NCBI GenBank assembly: GCA_037074705.1
Contig: CM073591.1
Location: forward strand, 77,668,532-77,732,531
DNA: 64,000 bases
Origin: Zhengitettix transpicula
Taxonomy: Eukaryota; Arthropoda; Insecta; Orthoptera; Tetrigidae
Direction of reading: 5' to 3'
Part shown: positions 59,236-64,000 of the stretch, piece by piece
How the letters are laid out: each line of letters starts with the position of its first letter
Numbering within the stretch: the first letter of the stretch is position 1
Position numbers and translations under genes: made by a program
Notes under the pieces: generated by a model
What the model was told of the DNA's origin: nothing
Database searches by the model: none
The model's input: the letters and a program-made list of their open reading frames with translations, nothing else

Positions 59236-59740
59236 GTTTTTTTAGGGTAATCCACATAGTGGAAACTCCCCTTTAATAGCATAGGAAGGGATTTGAAAGG
59301 GGGGATGCGGAAGGCTAGAGGAAGGTAGCCAAGGGTTAACTAGGGTACCCGGGCTATAGTTTAAGGATCCTACCCGGCATTCACCTAAAAGTAATGCAGG
59401 GAAAATCCTAGAAAAACCAGCATCAGGTAGGTCGAGCATTGGGTACTTGTCTCACGCCCTTCCGACAGCGGGAGAAGAGTTTGCTGTGGGGATGCAGCAT
59501 TCCCTTCTCCGTACCTCGACCAGTTTAGGAGGCAGCTGGCCGACTGTTCCAATGGGAACAGCGGACAACTCTTACCGTATGCCCAAGGTCTGTGACCCCG
59601 GAACATACACCTCTCAAAACAGGCCGAGGTGCCTCGGCTTGTGGGTGTAGACAGGCTATGTATAGGGTAATCCACATAGTGACAACTCCCCTCTTATAGT
59701 TTAGGAAAGGGATTTGAAAGGGGTGGGAACCTTAGTTGAG
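59236..59740 (-). mobile_element. Family C retroposon, copy 5, with nested C fragment
   Basis: The minus strand gives the usual order from AACTAAGGTTCCCAC to GGATTACCC-T-(A)n at 59236. At 59646-59722 a 77-bp piece of a C 3' end (with the TGTCTACA tail variant) interrupts the body, and the 5-mer GTGGG stands on both sides (59641-59645 and 59723-59727), as a short target duplication would. ORFs 59242-59439, 59385-59675 and 59447-59650 are shadows. Confidence 0.8.
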
Positions 59741-60695
59741 TTATATTAATAAAGAACTTTAAAATACCTGACTGTTTTTATTTACTTTACAGAACACGAC
59801 AGGTTATAAGTAGGAATCGTCACATCCAAGTTGACTGAAGCTCCATGGGTTATTTAATTTTCTCGATATTTTAAATCAATTAGCGCAATAGTGGTTTTGT
59901 ACTTTCCATTTCTTTCTTAACACAAACTATTCGTCTAACTTCCCAGATAGTGATAAACATTTTTACAATTATTATAACAGTTTATTTGAGGTCAACAATT
60001 TGTGGAAGAAGCGTAGTGTTTTAGAAATAATTGATAATATAACTATGTACATGTGTAATACTTAATTATAATTAATTCTTATGATTCCTTGCTCATTATA
60101 TATTATTACAATCATTTTGGCAACCCATTTATTTACTGATTTTAATTAACAGTCCACAATGTACCGAATACAAAATGTAAGGTTCCAGTAAATATTTCAC
60201 CTATTTATATTTAAAAATTTCAGCACTCTTCCACTAACTATTACAATTATTCTATTATGATACTGTATTCCCTCTTAGTGAGTTCATTTTCCGTACTTAG
60301 AACCATGATGGGCATATATTTTTGTTGACTAGTCGGAGTACGCCAAGCCTTCATCCCGATAAATTCTCTGATGGTACTGACGCTTGACTGATTACTTTCT
60401 TTCCTAAATAAGAAGAAAATGTCTTGGGTGACATTCTCTGGCATGAATAAAAACGCATTCTTTTAGGCAATCTTGCGCTTCCACAGTTTAACTTTGACTC
60501 ACACTGTTTTTCCCTTATTTAAGCATAATACACCAACTGAAATCTATGAAAATTAACGTGTATTGTCAAATTTTATCGGGCAATGAAAGAGGGTTCCCTT
60601 TTTTATTATTGTAATGTAAAACTCTCTTTCAGTATAATTGCAGACATTTTAAACTGTAGGAGCCTTCCTCAGGGAAGTGTTGTCGACTCCAACAG
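59741..60695. other. AT-rich DNA, nothing identified
   Basis: The 65-codon minus-strand ORF at 60247-60444 has no recognised domain; no repeats noted. Confidence 0.45.
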
Positions 60696-60697
60696 AG

Positions 60698-61195
60698 GCC
60701 TATAAGAGCTGTTCTCTCGCAGGCACAATCTTTCTGGAGAGGGCTACCTTTGGGGATGACTTCTCCTCTCTCTGCTTTTGGACTGAGGTTTCCACAAGCC
60801 GAGGCACCTCGGTCAGTTTTGAGAAGTGTATGTTTCGGAGTCGCAAACCTCGGACATACCATAAGAGTTGTTCTCCCTTTGGAACAGTCGGCCAGCTGTC
60901 TCCTAAATTGGTCGAGGCACGGAGACGGGAATGCTGCGCCCCACACCAAACCCCTCTCCCGCCATCGGAAGGGCGTGGGACAAATACCAACACCTCGACT
61001 TAGCCTGATGCATTGGTACTGTTCGACTTTTAAGCGAATGCCGCGTAGGATCCTTAAGCAATAACCCGGAGGCCCTAGTTAACACTTGGCTACCTTCCTC
61101 TATCCTTCCGCATCTCCTCCTATGCTATTAAAGGGGAGTTGGCACCAACTGATTCTCCTGATGCAGCCTGTTACTTTTTTAAAAAAGAAAAAGTA
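60698..61195 (+). mobile_element. Family C retroposon, copy 6
   Basis: Same order as copy 1 (GTTCTCTCGCAGGC, AAGCCGAGGCACCTCGG, CATACCATAAGAGTTGTTC, GAAGGGCGTGGGACAAATAC, AATGCCGCGTAGGATCCTTA, GATGCAGCCTGTTAC) but more diverged. Its tail, TTTTTTAAAAAAGAAAAAG, is not a plain A run. Overlapping ORFs on both strands are shadows. Confidence 0.8.
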
Positions 61196-61214
61196 AGGAG
61201 ATTGTCATGGTTTT

Positions 61215-61216
<2 letters not shown>

Positions 61217-61253
<37 letters not shown>
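61217..61253. repeat. (AT)n microsatellite
   Basis: About 18 AT dinucleotides without interruption, just downstream of a family C tail. Confidence 0.95.
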
Positions 61254-61256
<3 letters not shown>

Positions 61257-62052
61257 AGACACATATGTCCGGGGATTGATAGCTTCTGGTTGGAGCTAAG
61301 TCCAATCAAAAAAGAGCGATGCTTGCTGATGGTTAAATTGTACCTAATTTTAAAGTCCACTTAAGTAAGAAAAGAAGTCTAGTACTCTTGGTAGGCCTAG
61401 AGTGAATCTTAAAGCAATATGAGTAATGGAAGATACAATTATAGGTAGGAACAGAAAGAATCAGTGTTATGTCTCAAGAACAACCTGTTTCTTACGGTTT
61501 TATAAATAATCAAATTAGAAATCAAGAACTCCAATGCTGTTAATTAAAATGAAAACCATCTTTCATGTAATTTACTAGTTGCAAGTTTTATGTGCACCTT
61601 TATTTTAAAATAAAAATAATAATCTTGTGACATGAAAGAATTGTATTTTTGCTAATAAAATAAGACTGTATCTCACATTGTTTGCTATAAATCGTGTGAT
61701 TAGAAACCAGTGATGCTCACAATACTTTTTCTTGTTTTGATTACAACACAGCACTAACATATAACGAATTAGTAATAATATTTTAATGTAGAAAAACGTC
61801 TCGGGTCTCCAACAGGGTTATTTCATTGGGTAGTAATGTTTAAGTGACATGTCCTGTCACGATCTTCTGGCTATTAATGTCGTGTTTGATGCGAAAACGG
61901 CGAATCAAACATCTTGTTTATGCACAGATTGTAATGGAAACGTTCCTATCCTATTGAAAACTCGATAAGTTTATCTTAATTTTATTCACAATTGCAATAT
62001 TAAATAATTACATTTTAGTTTGTACCTTAACATTTATGATTTTGATTTACAG
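61254..62052. other. AT-rich DNA, nothing identified
   Basis: No ORF or repeat of note. The last 40 bp before 62053 are T-rich and end in TTTTGATTTACAG, an acceptor-like context. Confidence 0.4.
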
Positions 62053-62097
62053 GTGAGGATAGTACCTAACACAACATGCAAACATTTAGAAACAACA
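62053..62097 (+). CDS. Candidate 45-nt micro-exon
   Basis: A T-rich tract ending GATTTTGATTTACAG (acceptor) is followed by 45 nt and then GTAAGT at 62098-62103 (donor). The 45 nt are a multiple of three, and only one frame lacks a stop, giving VRIVPNTTCKHLETT. Both splice signals match consensus well, and the size would be phase-neutral. No companion exon is recognised, and such pairs can arise by chance in 64 kb. Confidence 0.2.
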
Positions 62098-63795
62098 GTA
62101 AGTTCCATACATCATTATTTAAGTAGAGTAAGATCATGACAGTCCATGCTAAATAATTAAGCATTAATTAATATGTTTTCATGAGCAAAGTATTTATGCA
62201 CATACGGAAACAATTTTTAGTATAGATTATTTCGTAAAAAAATTATATATGTAGTCTGATATTTAATTTTGATAGGTTGCCCTTTCACTTTTTTAAGCCC
62301 ACTCGTTCGTTACCCAACGTTTTGCAAAATAAAACTCATAATAATGGCATAATTGGTAAATTTTATTTACTTGCCTTCATGTCATTGATAAATTTAGTCA
62401 TCTAGTAACTTCTGAGCTTGTAAAATTAGTTCAATGTAATATTGTTAAATGTGGATTTTTGTGATGTTGCAAACAAAAAAAGTGGAACCATATTAGGAGA
62501 CTACTATCCTTTGTCAAGTTAAGATCATTATCACAAACATTCCCTCATAATTGGTCTCCAAAATTCTAGGCTCATAAAATGAACATTTGTAATAATCCTG
62601 TCAGGAAGTAATTTAAGGAGACAATAGTAACTAACTAACTTTGAATTTTCAGTAGACTTCTTTGTGTGTGGACCCAAATACTTTACATATAGCTCTTCTT
62701 GGCCTACAAACTTTAAGGCTAATTCTTTCCATACTTATATCAGTTTCAATTATCCCAGACTTTGTACTAATATATTTACATTACTTTAAAATATTTTACA
62801 GGAACTAAATGGTGCTTATTAATTTGAAGTGGTCATTTGAAATCATCCCTCTTATATAAATTATGTAACAAGTGTTTCCCTTTTAATAATTTCCAAAGTT
62901 AGAACCCAACAAAGCTAATGTAAAATGTGCTAACATAAAAGTATTTTGTATAGACGAGAATTATTACAACTGTATTTTAACTTCAAATAAACCTTACTTG
63001 CTGTAAGTTTTCTCTCTCAATAGATGAAGCAATGATTCACGTATTATAGTTATTTGATGAATGATGACCAAGATATTGAACCTACTATATACATACCAGC
63101 ACATCAATGCTGCAATTTATGAGCATACTTAAAATGAAATAGCTTGGCTTGTACTATTATTCTCATATTCAAAAAATAAAAATTTCTCTATTCCTTTAAT
63201 AATAGATTGTTTCAAAATATAATTTCTCAATTATTTCATTACTATAATTGATCTGTGGCTGCATTGTGCAATTTATTTTACAATAGCTTATCAAATCTTA
63301 ATGTGTGAACTGTTGCCAATATTTCTAAAACAAGCTGAAAGCTTAGGTCATTTTTATGCACCACCTAACATAAAACAATATTTTTCAATATCTGATGATA
63401 CACAAAAAACAATTACATTTAGTACAAGATACAATACATTGTTGTTCTGGCTTTCTAAATTGTTCAATTTCATCTTTCTGATATTTAGAAAGAGGTGCAA
63501 TTAAACAATTTTTTTCCAAGATATATAAATTTTTTGTTACTTTAAATAGTAAAATGTCAAGTAGAGAACAACATAGTTCTGCACATTTTTTTCAAAATGC
63601 AATTTTGTTAATATATTTTCTAAAATATTTGTCTTGTCTCTAAACTAAACCACTGATATTTATTTATATTACTTTCTGCTGGTTTTTAATTTGGTGACCA
63701 CACTGTGTAAAGTAATTAACTTATCAAACTTGCACCAGTAATTCAAACTTATTACCAATACTGAAATGAAAATATGTCCGTTTTGAAATACAAGA
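62098..63795. other. AT-rich DNA, nothing identified
   Basis: The 67-codon ORF at 63301-63504 shows no domain and AT-driven composition. No repeat family recognised. Confidence 0.5.
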
Positions 63796-63895
63796 TAAAA
63801 TAGCGGTGATATAAATACCACACAAAGTTTATGGAAACTGTTCCTTTCTTCATATAAATAATCACTTCATTTTGTGTCATTTGGCTATTTGATCT
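63796..63895. mobile_element. PLE-terminal foldback fragment (family B, copy 7)
   Basis: GTGATATAAATACCACACAA and GTTCCTTTCTTCA, then ATCACTTCATTTTGTGTCAT and TTGGCTATTTGATC: the arms of the family B unit pressed together, with the central GTCAACTG...CTAGGCTC region lost. Confidence 0.55.
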
Positions 63896-64000
63896 TTTCT
63901 GATCAATACTGATATTATTAATTTAATATTTTCTACACAAAATTCACACTTGGAAATAACAGCTATAGCCAATAATTAACACAATACTAAAATTTTCTTG

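Overview
This window reads as a strongly AT-rich, repeat-laden stretch of animal genome. Its transposon relics (Penelope-like, mariner, Jockey/I-type LINE, hAT-like and Helitron-like pieces, a tRNA-derived SINE, LTRs) and its many AT microsatellites suggest an arthropod, most likely an insect with a large genome. There is no operon-like packing, no long ORF and no recognisable intact host gene. Every coding signal I can name is a decayed mobile element, and most of the short ORFs are chance openings in AT-rich DNA.

Left third (1-23 kb): a perfect-looking donor site lies at base 11. A head-to-head inverted duplication at 782-1052 carries exon-like and CArG-box sequence. Helitron-like ends lie at about 1.6 and 2.2-3.1 kb, with a CpG-rich patch at 3.15-3.43 kb. 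A candidate first exon lies at 5.27 kb and a PLE-associated foldback at 8.0 kb. A very recent tandem array of three 220-bp units lies at 14.06-14.72 kb. At 18.5-23.2 kb there are more foldback, SINE and Helitron-like copies.

Middle (23-41 kb): inverted tRNA-derived SINE units at 27.1-27.4 kb; a Penelope-like element (PLE) reverse-transcriptase relic on the minus strand, followed on that strand by its terminal foldback (28.1-29.2 kb); a Jockey/I-type LINE 3' relic (29.67-30.43 kb); two plus-strand PLE GIY-YIG endonuclease relics (32.4 and 36.4 kb); a hAT-like relic (34.8-35.25 kb); and a perfect 23-bp hairpin at 40.1 kb.

Right third (41-64 kb): six copies of one 5'-truncating, A-tailed repeat (here 'family C') are crowded into 41.8-61.2 kb, two of them nested inside other repeats. 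The same region holds a foldback whose arms are degenerate TTTTCCCGAC repeats (42.35-43.19 kb), two opposed solo-LTR-like elements with TGTAAT...ATTACA ends set in AT microsatellites (44.5-45.7 and 55.3-56.5 kb), a mariner corpse between recognisable inverted ends and TA duplications (45.83-47.03 kb), and a tandemly duplicated hAT-like segment (50.7-53.9 kb). A possible 45-nt micro-exon lies at 62.05 kb. The end of the window is plain AT-rich DNA with one more PLE-terminal fragment.

The repeats read each other's history: nested insertions date family C as younger than the LTR and the hAT segment, and the recurring PLE terminal unit ties scattered 'anonymous' foldbacks to the PLE coding relics.
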